DNA of 14,683 nt from Alphaproteobacteria bacterium (GCA_019237175.1 JAFAHP010000270.1:1-14683), one strand, 5' to 3'; positions 1 to 7,336 are shown, counted from the first letter of the stretch. Made by a program: numbers and translations. The notes: generated by a model not told the origin, from the letters alone.

Positions 1-14
1 CGATGCGCGGCATT

Positions 15-52
15 GGCGGAGTACGCTCGCGCAGCGCGCTCGCTTCTCCGCC
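15..52. repeat. Inverted repeat, probable intergenic palindromic element
   Basis: GGCGGAG (15-21) is matched by CTCCGCC (46-52). Between them lies a GC-only core in which CGCG-CAG-CGCG can form a second small stem. The structure suggests a dispersed palindromic element. There is no T-run after it, so it does not look like a terminator. Copy number elsewhere is unknown. Confidence 0.5.
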
Positions 53-58
53 CTACGT

Positions 59-74
59 ACTAAGTAACTAAGTA
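59..74. repeat. Tandem octamer ACTAAGTA x2
   Basis: Two exact adjacent copies of ACTAAGTA (59-66 and 67-74) form an AT-rich patch in otherwise GC-rich DNA, between the two hairpin repeats. It could be slippage or the edge of a repeat element. No function is evident. Confidence 0.45.
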
Positions 75-139
75 ATCCCAAGGCGTAGGTCGGGATAACC
101 CCCGGGCTCGATCCGCTGGGAAGCCCACATCGGATGATA

Positions 140-157
140 GGTTTCGCCTGCGCAACC
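140..157. repeat. Small hairpin, REP-like
   Basis: GGTTTCGC (140-147) can pair with GCGCAACC (150-157), with one mismatch and a two-base centre. The surrounding sequence resembles short dispersed elements often found between proteobacterial genes. That family resemblance is from memory and was not searched. Confidence 0.35.
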
Positions 158-240
158 CACCACCTCGGCGCCAAGAGGCGGGACGTCCAGTGACGAACGT
201 TGCGATTGCTTCGCCGCGCCGGTGCTGACATCGTCTCGAG

Positions 241-1482
241 ATGACACGGTTTTCGCCCAACGACCTGATGGAGTTGCGCGAGGCGGTCGGCGATGCGCTC
301 GCGGCCGGCGCGCCGCTCGAATTGATCGCGGGCGGATCCAAGCGCGGGCTCGGGCGGCCGATGCAGACACCGCGCACGCTAGATCTGTCACAGCTGTCGG
401 GGATCCGCAGCTACGAGCCAAGCGAGCTTGTGCTGACCGCGGGAGCGGCGACACCGCTCTTCGAGATTGCCGACACCTTGGCGAAAAATCGGCAAATACT
501 GGCCTTCGAGCCGCCGGACTGGCGCTCTCTGCTCGCTTCGCGGGACACTCGACCGACGCTTGGCGGCGCGCTCGCCTGCAACCTCAGCGGACCGCGACGG
601 ATCAAGGCGGGGGCCGCCCGCGACCATTTTCTCGGTTTTCGCGCGGTCAGCGGCCGCGGCGAAATCTTCAAATCGGGCGGCAAGGTCGTCAAAAACGTCA
701 CTGGCTACGACCTGTCAAAGTTGATGGCAGGCTCCTACGGCACCTTGGCCGCGCTCGAGGAGGTGACGGTCAAAGTGCTCCCGCAGCCGGAGCACGTCGC
801 CACCGTCGCGCTGTGCGGCCTCAATCCTCGCACCGGGGTGGCGGTGATGCGCCGCGCGCTCGCTTCGCCGCACGAGGTATCCGCCGCCGCTTATATGCCT
901 GCGACCCCCTCCCTAACCCTCCCCCGCGAGCGGGGGAGGGTTGGGTGGGCGGCAGCGGAGATGGTGGCACTTCGTCTTGAAGGGCCGGAGCCATCGGTCG
1001 CCTATCGCCGCGAGCGATTGCTTGACGAATTTGCCGGCGAATGTGAAGCGACCGTCCTCGACGACGCTGCTTCGGCCAATTTCTGGCGCGTCGTTGGCGA
1101 TGTCGAACCGTTCGCGGCACTTTCCGACCGCGCGGTGTGGCGAGTATCGGTCGCTCCGGCACGCGGCGCAGAGCTTGGCGAAGCAATCACCCGCGGCCTC
1201 GATGCGCTCTGGTACCTGGATTGGGGCGGAGGGCTCGTTTGGGCGGCGGTTTCCGGTGCCGAGGATGGTGGCGCCGCGGTGATCCGGGCCGCGATCCGGG
1301 GCGCGGATGGGCGTGGCACCGGCCATGCGACGCTGATCAGGGGATCGACAGCATTGCGGCGCGCGATCCCGGTTTTCGAGCCACAGCCGCCGGCGCTGGC
1401 GGGACTCGCGGCTCGCGTCAAGGAAAGTTTTGACCCCCGTGACATTCTGAACCCGGGGCGAATGGTCGAGCGGAGCCCCTAG
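241..1482 (+). CDS. glcE: Glycolate oxidase FAD-binding subunit GlcE
   Basis: GlcE is one of the three subunits (with GlcD and GlcF) of the membrane-associated glycolate oxidase that turns glycolate into glyoxylate. The 413-residue product has the FAD-binding PCMH-type fold. Seen: GGSKRGLGRP (31-40), PTLGGALACNLSGPRR (105-120), the segment GGKVVKNVTGYDLSKLMAGS (146-165), then TVKVLP, and a C-terminal DPRDILNPGRM typical of the family. ATG 241 is the first usable start after an in-frame TGA at 226-228; its ribosome site is weak. The protein is longer than E. coli GlcE (about 350 residues), partly because residues about 221-239 are encoded by an in-frame palindromic repeat just before the conserved strand MVALRLEG. 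The stop lies two bases before the glcF GTG, so the two genes are surely cotranscribed. Identity is secure; whether the enzyme is active with the insert is unknown. Confidence 0.93.
   Translation: MTRFSPNDLMELREAVGDALAAGAPLELIAGGSKRGLGRPMQTPRTLDLSQLSGIRSYEPSELVLTAGAATPLFEIADTLAKNRQILAFEPPDWRSLLASRDTRPTLGGALACNLSGPRRIKAGAARDHFLGFRAVSGRGEIFKSGGKVVKNVTGYDLSKLMAGSYGTLAALEEVTVKVLPQPEHVATVALCGLNPRTGVAVMRRALASPHEVSAAAYMPATPSLTLPRERGRVGWAAAEMVALRLEGPEPSVAYRRERLLDEFAGECEATVLDDAASANFWRVVGDVEPFAALSDRAVWRVSVAPARGAELGEAITRGLDALWYLDWGGGLVWAAVSGAEDGGAAVIRAAIRGADGRGTGHATLIRGSTALRRAIPVFEPQPPALAGLAARVKESFDPRDILNPGRMVERSP
908..949. repeat. Palindromic repeat inserted in frame within glcE
   Basis: AACCCTCCCCCGC (915-927) is followed after GA by its exact reverse complement (930-942), giving a 13-bp perfect stem. 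The pairing continues outward with wobbles and one mismatch to about 908/949. This sequence type (C-rich arm, GC centre, G-rich arm) is a familiar intergenic repeat of alphaproteobacteria. Here it lies inside glcE without breaking the frame and is translated as TPSLTLPRERGRVGW (residues 222-236). Confidence 0.85.
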
Positions 1483-1484
1483 CC

Positions 1485-2939
1485 GTGCGCACCGATTTCA
1501 CCGCAGAACAACTCGCGGATCCCGACACGGCTCAGTCCGAAAAGATTTTGCGCACTTGCACGCATTGCGGGTTTTGTACGGCAACCTGCCCGACTTATGT
1601 GCTGCTCGGCGACGAACTCGACAGTCCACGCGGCCGCATCTACCTGATCAAGGACATGCTGGCGGGCGCCAGCGCACCGAGCGCCGACACCGTCAAGCAT
1701 ATCGACCGTTGTTTGTCGTGCCTCGCCTGTATGACGACCTGCCCGTCGGGGGTCAATTACATGCATCTCGTCGACCATGCCCGGCGCTGGATCGAAGAGA
1801 ATTATCCCAGGCCCCGGGTCGAGCGGGCATTGCGGCGTATGCTTGGCACCGTGCTTCCGCGCCCGCCGTTGTTCCGCCTGGTCTTGCGCGGCGCCGCGTT
1901 CGCCCGCCCGATTGCGGGATTTCTGCCGCGCCTGATCTCGCCGATGATGGCGCTCGTCCCCGCATCGGTACCGCGGGCGTCATCAACCGATCGGCGGCGC
2001 ATTTTTCCGGCCGAAGGCGACCGGCGATTGCGCGTGGCGCTTCTGGCTGGCTGCGCCCAACGCGTGCTGGCGCCGGAGATCAATGAGGCGACTATCAGGC
2101 TGTTGACCCGCCATGGGTGCGAAGTCGTCATCACCCCGGGGAGCGGGTGCTGCGGCTCGCTGAACCATCATCTGGGACAAGAAGCCGACGCGCTTGCTCT
2201 TGCCCGCGCCAACATCGACGCCTGGGAGCGCGAGCGCTTGACCTCCGGGCTCGACGCCGTCGCGATCAACGCTTCGGGCTGTGGCACAACGGTTAAGGAT
2301 TATGGTTTTATGCTACGCGAGGATCGGGCCTACGCCGAAAGCGCCGCGCGGATCGCGGCGCTGGCACGCGACCTGACCGAAATCGTCGAGCTGCTGGGCC
2401 TGCAGGCGCCATTCGCGCATGGCGGAACCAGCGGGCTGCGTGTCGCATACCACTCGGCCTGCTCGATGCAACATGGTCAGCGGCTCCATAATGAGCCGAA
2501 GGCGCTGTTGAGCGCGGCGGGTTTCGAGGTGGTCGAGGTGCCAGAAGGGCACCTCTGCTGCGGCTCAGCTGGAACCTACAATCTGCTGCAAGCGGAGATT
2601 GCCGACCAGTTGCGCGACCGTAAACTCGCCAACATTGCTCGGACCCGTCCGGCTGTCGTCGCCACCGGCAATATCGGGTGCATTACGCAGTTGACCCACG
2701 GTTGCGACGTGCCGGTTGTACATACCGCCGAGCTCCTCGACTGGGCCACCGGCGGGCCAACGCCAAAGGCGATCGACATAAGCTATTCGATGCGGCGCCG
2801 GGCACCGGCCGGGATCAGCAATGAGAGTGCAAGTGCCGCAGCGCCGATCAGGCTCGGCGCTACCCAACCGGGATCGCCGAACGCCAGCCGTTCACCCGCG
2901 GCTCCAAGATCAACGCACGCAATCGTGATCGGCAACTGA
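1485..2939 (+). CDS. glcF: Glycolate oxidase iron-sulfur subunit GlcF
   Basis: GlcF carries electrons from the GlcD/GlcE flavins toward the membrane quinone pool. The N-terminus has two [4Fe-4S] ferredoxin motifs: Cys25, 28, 31, 35 and Cys76, 79, 82, 86. Two CCG domains follow, seen as GSGCCGSLNHHLG and GHLCCGSAGTYN, typical of GlcF/heterodisulfide-reductase-like subunits. The start is GTG at 1485, two bases after the glcE stop, with GAGCGGAG inside the glcE end as a possible ribosome site. The family core ends near ELLDWATGGP; family members are usually about 405-440 residues, while this frame gives 484. Residues from about 433 onward lie on the antisense strand of the next gene (157-bp tail-to-tail overlap) and are low-complexity, as expected of readthrough past an original stop. 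Function is secure; the true C-terminus is less so. Confidence 0.93.
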   Translation: MRTDFTAEQLADPDTAQSEKILRTCTHCGFCTATCPTYVLLGDELDSPRGRIYLIKDMLAGASAPSADTVKHIDRCLSCLACMTTCPSGVNYMHLVDHARRWIEENYPRPRVERALRRMLGTVLPRPPLFRLVLRGAAFARPIAGFLPRLISPMMALVPASVPRASSTDRRRIFPAEGDRRLRVALLAGCAQRVLAPEINEATIRLLTRHGCEVVITPGSGCCGSLNHHLGQEADALALARANIDAWERERLTSGLDAVAINASGCGTTVKDYGFMLREDRAYAESAARIAALARDLTEIVELLGLQAPFAHGGTSGLRVAYHSACSMQHGQRLHNEPKALLSAAGFEVVEVPEGHLCCGSAGTYNLLQAEIADQLRDRKLANIARTRPAVVATGNIGCITQLTHGCDVPVVHTAELLDWATGGPTPKAIDISYSMRRRAPAGISNESASAAAPIRLGATQPGSPNASRSPAAPRSTHAIVIGN

Positions 2940-3460
2940 CCGACAAGCGAACCAAAGGCATAGGGACCAAGTCGAGCCCGCGTCAGCCCCAGCGCATAAT
3001 TGGCAAGGCTGTGCGGGATGACTGGAACCAGCCGAAGGACAGCGATAGAGCGCCAGCCGCCGCGCTCGATACCGTCGAGGATCGGCCCGGCGCTCGACCG
3101 CCAACCGCGAACGACAAAGCCGGAAGCGACATACCGAGCTATGCAAAAGCCGGCGACCGCCCCCAGAACGCTACCGGTGGCGGCCCAAATGACCCCCCAC
3201 CCCATGCCGAATATCAGCCCTGCTGCAACCGCAAGGATGGTGCGAGGCAGGAACAGCAAACTGGCGGCAATGTGCAGGCCGAGAAACACCAGCGGAGCCG
3301 CTGGATACTTCCCCACCGCGGTGCTGATAGCCACCGGATCAAGTGCGGATCGCCAATGCCATGCCGTGATTATTCCAGCTGTCAGCAAGATTAATACGAC
3401 ATTACGTGCGACTCGGTGCGCCTCGGTAGGGAGCGAGCGGCTCCTGCGTCGTTTGCTCAT
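2783..3460 (-). CDS. TVP38/TMEM64 family inner-membrane protein
   Basis: The 225-residue product has a basic N-terminus (MSKRRRSRS) followed by hydrophobic segments at about 20-35, 55-72, 76-108, 140-158, 168-186 and 199-218. It shows the family marks LPRTILAVAAGLIFG (71-85) and RLVPVIPHSLANYALGL (143-159), the SNARE-associated/DedA-like domain. Members are thought to act as lipid or ion transporters in the inner membrane; the substrate is unknown here. I chose ATG 3460 because it overlaps the glycosyltransferase stop as ATGA, which implies translational coupling; the frame is open further upstream (to 3568), but that stretch is glycosyltransferase code. The gene's 3' end overlaps glcF tail to tail. 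The upstream glycosyltransferase suggests a shared role in lipid or envelope glycan work; that link is inference. Confidence 0.88.
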   Translation of the reverse strand: MSKRRRSRSLPTEAHRVARNVVLILLTAGIITAWHWRSALDPVAISTAVGKYPAAPLVFLGLHIAASLLFLPRTILAVAAGLIFGMGWGVIWAATGSVLGAVAGFCIARYVASGFVVRGWRSSAGPILDGIERGGWRSIAVLRLVPVIPHSLANYALGLTRARLGPYAFGSLVGQLPITIACVDLGAAGERLAFGDPGWVAPSLIGAAALALSLLIPAGARRRIE

Positions 3461-4236
3461 ACTATGCGAGACACGGTTGTCGTCGTCGTGGCGGTTACAC
3501 CTGGATCGACAACGGGCGTCTCCCCGCCCATCAGGTGCGGCCGAATGGCGCGGTGCTGAAGCCACCACACTCCCAAAAGGTCGACGATACCGACGCCCAG
3601 CCGGTCAAACAGGCCGTATTTCGAAGCACCGCGGCGGCGTGGTCGATGGTTGACCGGCACCGACCGGACTGTCCCACCCGCGCGGAGCACCAACGCCGGC
3701 AGAAAGCGGTGCATGTGATCAAAGGCCGGCAAATCGAGAAAAAAAGCGCGGGGAAACAGCTTGAGCCCACAGCCGGTGTCCGGGGTTGCATCACCAAGCA
3801 AACGCGAGCGCACTGTGTTAGCGACCCGCGATGCGATGCGTTTCGACCAATTGTCGTGCCGTTTCTCGCGCTGCCCGGCAACGAGCAGCGGCGGGTTTGC
3901 CGGCGCGGCTCGCGCGAGGTGCCACAGTCGTGGAACATCTGCAGGATCGTTCTGCCCGTCGCCGTCAAGCGTTGCGATCCACGCGCCGGCGGCGGCCTTG
4001 ATCCCGGAAAACAGTGCCGCACTTTGCCCACAGCTGCGCAGATGACGAAGCAACCGCAGATGCGGCAATTCCGCAGCAAGGCGCAAGATTTCCGCGGCGG
4101 TTCCGTCTACGCTGCCGTCGTCGACAACGATGATCTCGTAGCACGTCAGCCCGCGCAGCTGTGCGACGATTTCTGCCACTAGCGGCGCGATGTTCGCAGC
4201 TTCATCACGGACCGGAATGACGATCGAAAGATCCAT
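3457..4236 (-). CDS. Glycosyltransferase family 2, DPM1/polyprenyl-phosphate type
   Basis: This GT-A enzyme would move a sugar from a nucleotide sugar to a polyprenyl phosphate or similar lipid at the cytoplasmic face of the membrane. The 259-residue product begins MDLSIVIPVRDEAANI. It shows IIVVDDGSVDGT (35-46, nucleotide binding) and the metal-binding TLDGDGQNDPADV (89-101). TGCGLKLFPR (154-163) and HRPRRRGASKYG (197-208) are hallmarks of the dolichol-phosphate-mannose-synthase-like group. A short hydrophobic stretch at 210-226 is all that could touch the membrane; there is no multi-TM tail. ATG 4236 was chosen because homology begins there; the frame is open upstream (to 4389) but that part looks non-coding. 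The C-terminus has a run of Thr (249-254) from repeated ACG/ACA codons. The stop overlaps the TVP38 start by ATGA. Sugar and acceptor cannot be read from sequence. Confidence 0.9.
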   Translation of the reverse strand: MDLSIVIPVRDEAANIAPLVAEIVAQLRGLTCYEIIVVDDGSVDGTAAEILRLAAELPHLRLLRHLRSCGQSAALFSGIKAAAGAWIATLDGDGQNDPADVPRLWHLARAAPANPPLLVAGQREKRHDNWSKRIASRVANTVRSRLLGDATPDTGCGLKLFPRAFFLDLPAFDHMHRFLPALVLRAGGTVRSVPVNHRPRRRGASKYGLFDRLGVGIVDLLGVWWLQHRAIRPHLMGGETPVVDPGVTATTTTTVSRIV

Positions 4237-4247
4237 AAACTCTCGAC

Positions 4248-4328
4248 TTATTGCCCGTTGTGACGCGATTTCTGGCGCAGCGGCCGGTCTCTGCGACCAC
4301 CTTTCTTGATAGGCGGCGCATGAAGCAT
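4248..4328 (-). CDS. Possible 26-residue basic small protein or leader ORF
   Basis: In the 292-base gap between pyruvate kinase and the glycosyltransferase, an ATG at 4328 is preceded by GAGGGGGAAAC, the best Shine-Dalgarno match in this gap. It opens a 26-codon frame beginning MLHAPPIKKGGRR and ending in TAA at 4248-4250, 11 bases before the glycosyltransferase ATG. Nine of the residues are Lys or Arg and there is no hydrophobic segment. I do not recognise it. It could be a real small protein, a leader that couples translation to the glycosyltransferase, or chance. The rest of the gap (4329-4528) shows no convincing gene and no clear terminator. Confidence 0.3.
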   Translation of the reverse strand: MLHAPPIKKGGRRDRPLRQKSRHNGQ

Positions 4329-4528
4329 GTTTCCCCCTCATCGATAAAATCGACCAAAGCGCTCGCAGTGATCGTGACCGGCATGGCATTGGCGTTGCGC
4401 TTGGCTGACGGCCTCAGCAACTGCATCGACTGCGCTCGGAAGCGTTCCCGCCGAATTATGCGATGACCGTAACGGGGGAGCCGCCGGTTGCTCTCGCGCG
4501 CCGGCAGATTAGCTGGACCGTGCAACTC

Positions 4529-5947
4529 CTAGCGGTCGACCCAGGCGACGCGCAACACATTGGTGGCGCCCGGCGTGCCAAACGGAACCCCGGCAGTAAC
4601 AACGATGCGCTGTCCGCGGTCGGCAATCTCTTCGCGGTGCGCGATCCGTACCGCCTTTTGCACCATGTCGGTGAAATTTTTAACGTCGCTCGTGTGTACG
4701 CAATGCGCACCCCACAAGACCGCAAGGCGGCGAGCGGTGCCGAGCTTGGAGGTCAGAACCAGGATCGGCATAGGCGGACGCTCGCGCGCCGCACGCAAAG
4801 CAGTAGCTCCCGACGTGGTATAGGAGACGATCCCCGCGGCGCCGACCATGCTCGCGACCTGACAGGCGGCAGCGCTGATTGCATCGGGAGCGCCGTGTTC
4901 GAGTTCGATTCGGGTTCCCGCGAGCATGCTGCGATAGAGCGGGTCATCATGCACGCGGCAGACGATGCGATTCATCATCGCTGCCGCTTCAACGGGGTAC
5001 CGTCCGGCCGCCGTTTCAGCCGATAACATAACGGCGTCGGCACCGTCATAGACAGCGGTCGCGACATCCGACGCCTCGGCGCGGGTTGGGGTCGGCGCGT
5101 TGATCATCGATTCCAGCATCTGTGTCGCGACGATGACCGGCTTACCCGCAAGCCGGCAGGCATGAACGACCTGCTTCTGCACGCTTGGCACATCCTCGGG
5201 GGGCATCTCGACCCCGAGGTCACCGCGTGCCACCATTATTGCGTCAGCCAGTTCGACAATCTCGTCCAGGCGCTGGATCGCCGCCGGCTTCTCCAGCTTT
5301 ACCATCACCCCGGCGCGACCGGCCACGAGCTTTCGCCCTTCGGCGACGTCGTCGGGCCGCTGCACAAACGACAGCGCAATCCAATCGGCCTCGTGATCCA
5401 AGGCAAAAGCGAGGTCAGCTCGGTCCTTTTCGGTGATCGCCGACATCGGGAGGACCGCGTTCGGCACATTGACCCCCTTACGGTCCGACAACGTCCCGCC
5501 AATGCGGCACAGGGTCTCGGCATATTCAGCGCCGCACCGCTCGGCCTGCAACCGCACTTTGCCGTCGTCGAGCAGCAGTTCGGTTCCCGGCTCCAGCGCC
5601 TCAAAAATTTCGGGATGCGGCAGCGGTGCGCGAGTTTGATCCCCCGGCCGATGGTCGAGATCGAGGCGAAAGTGCGCCCCCGCCGCCAGTTCGATTGCCC
5701 CTTCGGCAAACGTGCCGAGGCGCAGCTTTGGTCCCTGCAAATCGGCGAGGATGCCAATTGGGTGACCAGTTTCCCGCTCGACCTGCCGTATCGCCTGGAA
5801 TCGGGCCTGGTGATCGATATGGGTGCCATGGCTGAAATTGAGACGGAACACATCCACACCGGCATCGAACAGGGCGCGAATCAGCTCTTTCGTCGAGCTT
5901 GCAGGTCCCAGTGTCGCAACGATCTTTGCGCTACGTCGACGCCGCAT
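4529..5947 (-). CDS. pyk: Pyruvate kinase
   Basis: Pyruvate kinase converts PEP and ADP to pyruvate and ATP, the last step of glycolysis and of the glycerate route. The 472-residue length is normal. Seen in order: KIVATLGPAS (8-17), RLNFSHG (35-41), LADLQGPKLRLG (68-79), the B-domain DDGKVRL (127-133), ALSFVQRPDDV (191-201), VKLEKP (216-221, with catalytic Lys217 and metal-binding Glu219), VARGDLGVE (239-247), VATQMLESM (273-281) and MLSAETAAGRYP (307-318). The C-terminal allosteric domain ends with PFGTPGATNVLRV (455-467). ATG 5947 has GGGAG about 8 bases upstream. The gene starts 25 bases after the glycerate kinase stop, so the two form an operon and would pull glycerate to pyruvate with enolase. 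No missing key residue was noticed. Confidence 0.97.
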   Translation of the reverse strand: MRRRRSAKIVATLGPASSTKELIRALFDAGVDVFRLNFSHGTHIDHQARFQAIRQVERETGHPIGILADLQGPKLRLGTFAEGAIELAAGAHFRLDLDHRPGDQTRAPLPHPEIFEALEPGTELLLDDGKVRLQAERCGAEYAETLCRIGGTLSDRKGVNVPNAVLPMSAITEKDRADLAFALDHEADWIALSFVQRPDDVAEGRKLVAGRAGVMVKLEKPAAIQRLDEIVELADAIMVARGDLGVEMPPEDVPSVQKQVVHACRLAGKPVIVATQMLESMINAPTPTRAEASDVATAVYDGADAVMLSAETAAGRYPVEAAAMMNRIVCRVHDDPLYRSMLAGTRIELEHGAPDAISAAACQVASMVGAAGIVSYTTSGATALRAARERPPMPILVLTSKLGTARRLAVLWGAHCVHTSDVKNFTDMVQKAVRIAHREEIADRGQRIVVTAGVPFGTPGATNVLRVAWVDR

Positions 5948-5972
5948 GCCGATCTCCCAGCCGGATCCCGGC

Positions 5973-7298
5973 TCACGCCCCGATCAGAACGGCCCGAAAA
6001 TCATTGACGTTGGTCAACGTCGGACCGGTCACGACGAGATCACCCAGCGCAGCAAAAAACCCGTATCCATCGTTGTCGGCGAGGGCCGCGGTCGCAGCGA
6101 CGCCTCGGGCCGCGCCATGCGCGATCGTACTGGGATACAAGATGGCACCGGCGTTGTCTTCAGTCCCGTCGATGCCATCGGTATCGCAGGCCAGCGCCCA
6201 GATCCGCTCAGCGCCGTCCAGCGCCACCGCTAGGGCAAGCAGAAATTCGACATTGCGTCCCCCGCGACCCTTACCCCGGACCGTGACTGTCGTCTCGCCA
6301 CCGGACAACAGCACCGCAGGGGGTATGATCGCCCGATCCCCGACGCGGAATTCGCCGGCGCGCAACTGGAACGCAATCGCGGCATGAACCCGTGCGACGT
6401 CCCGGGCCTCTCCCTCGATACGATCGCTGAGTACTACGGGCGTGATATTTCGTCGCATCGCTTCGGACGCGGCGGCGGCGAGCGACGCTTGCGGACTCGC
6501 GACCAGCTCGAAGCGGGTCCACCGAAAGATCGGCTCCCCAGGTTTGGGCGTTTCGCTGTCACCCGCCGCAAGACGATCGATGACTGCAACCGGCTTGTCG
6601 ATATGATATTTCGCGAGCACTGCGAGAGCATCGGCGCGGGTAGTGGGGTCGGGCACTGTCGGCCCGGAGGCGATGACCCCTGGATCGTCGCCCGGAACAT
6701 CCGAAATCGCCAATGTGACGACGCGCGCCGGGGCCGCCGCAGCCGCCAGCCGACCGCCTTTGATCGCCGACAAGTGCTTGCGGACGGCATTGATCTCGCC
6801 GATTGTGGCACCCGATCGCAGCAATGCCCGCGTCACCGCCTGTTTATCAGCCAGTCTCAGCCCCGCGGCTGGCAAGGCCAGCAGCGCCGAGCCGCCCCCG
6901 GAGGCGAGAAAGATCAGCTGGTCGTCGGGTCCAAGTTCGTTTGCGAGACCGAGCATCCGACGCGCTGCGCGCTCGCCTGCTGCATCGGGGAGGGGATGAC
7001 CGGCTTCGAGAATTTCGATGCGATCGCACGGGATAGCATGCCCATAGCGGGTAAGCACGAAACCTTCGAGCGGACCTGGCCACAGCGCCTCGAACGCCCG
7101 AGCCATCGCCGCCGCGGCCTTGCCGGCGCCGGTTACGACGGTCCGGCCCCGCACCGGCTCGGGCATATGCCCGATCAGCGCATGTCGCGGGTCCGCCGCG
7201 GCCACGGCCGCGTCAAACAGGGTTCTCAGCAGTTCGCCGGGCGGCGATTGACCGCAGGTCGCCACGTGGCTCTTCCGTATTGCCAAGCCGGGAAGCAT
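5973..7298 (-). CDS. gckA: Glycerate 2-kinase, MOFRL family (GckA/TtuD-like)
   Basis: This enzyme phosphorylates D-glycerate to 2-phosphoglycerate. The family was first annotated as hydroxypyruvate reductase (TtuD) and many entries still carry that name. The product has the N-terminal DUF4147 domain with VVTGAGKAAAAMARAFE (54-70, with the conserved Lys60), FLASGGGSALLALP (130-143), GEINAVRKHLSAIKGGRLA (167-185) and ISDVPGDDPGVIASGPT (198-214). The MOFRL domain follows with LSGGETTVTVRGKGRGGRN (331-349), DTDGIDGTEDNAGA (372-385) and GPTLTNVNDFRAV (425-437). The length (441) fits the family. Start choice is open: ATG 7298 lacks a clear ribosome site, whereas GTG 7265, eleven codons in, has GGAAGAG five bases before it and fits the family N-terminus well. 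The gene leads an operon with pyk and diverges from degP across 89 bases. With glcEF nearby, a role in growth on C2 acids is likely. Confidence 0.94.
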   Translation of the reverse strand: MLPGLAIRKSHVATCGQSPPGELLRTLFDAAVAAADPRHALIGHMPEPVRGRTVVTGAGKAAAAMARAFEALWPGPLEGFVLTRYGHAIPCDRIEILEAGHPLPDAAGERAARRMLGLANELGPDDQLIFLASGGGSALLALPAAGLRLADKQAVTRALLRSGATIGEINAVRKHLSAIKGGRLAAAAAPARVVTLAISDVPGDDPGVIASGPTVPDPTTRADALAVLAKYHIDKPVAVIDRLAAGDSETPKPGEPIFRWTRFELVASPQASLAAAASEAMRRNITPVVLSDRIEGEARDVARVHAAIAFQLRAGEFRVGDRAIIPPAVLLSGGETTVTVRGKGRGGRNVEFLLALAVALDGAERIWALACDTDGIDGTEDNAGAILYPSTIAHGAARGVAATAALADNDGYGFFAALGDLVVTGPTLTNVNDFRAVLIGA

Positions 7299-7336
7299 TT
7301 CATATCGAGCGCGCGGGAAACGCCAGCGTCAGATTG

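Larger units (their letters stand above)
1..240. other. Non-coding left edge with repeats, upstream of glcE
   Basis: No reading frame here looks like a conserved protein. The glcE frame is closed just upstream by a TGA at 226-228, so glcE is not joined to anything further left. The stretch holds a large inverted repeat (15-52), a tandem octamer (59-74) and a small hairpin (140-157), the kind of repeats usually found between genes in GC-rich proteobacteria. In most genomes glcD sits directly before glcE; here the repeats lie where glcD would end, so glcD is either further left or elsewhere. I see no clear promoter. Confidence 0.6.

Noticed and set aside
3477..3491. GTC/GTT trinucleotide run near the glycosyltransferase 3' end
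   Set aside because: It encodes a short Val/Thr-type tail and is too short and imperfect for a microsatellite of interest.
4329..4528. Open frames in the gap between pyruvate kinase and the glycosyltransferase besides the 26-codon ORF
   Set aside because: One minus-strand frame ends with a His/Cys-rich stretch but has no start codon with a ribosome site; another is a 106-codon frame that overlaps the glycosyltransferase start. Neither shows a family motif.
5162..6007. A 281-codon + strand frame opposite pyruvate kinase
   Set aside because: Antisense of well-conserved pyruvate kinase motifs, with no family look of its own.
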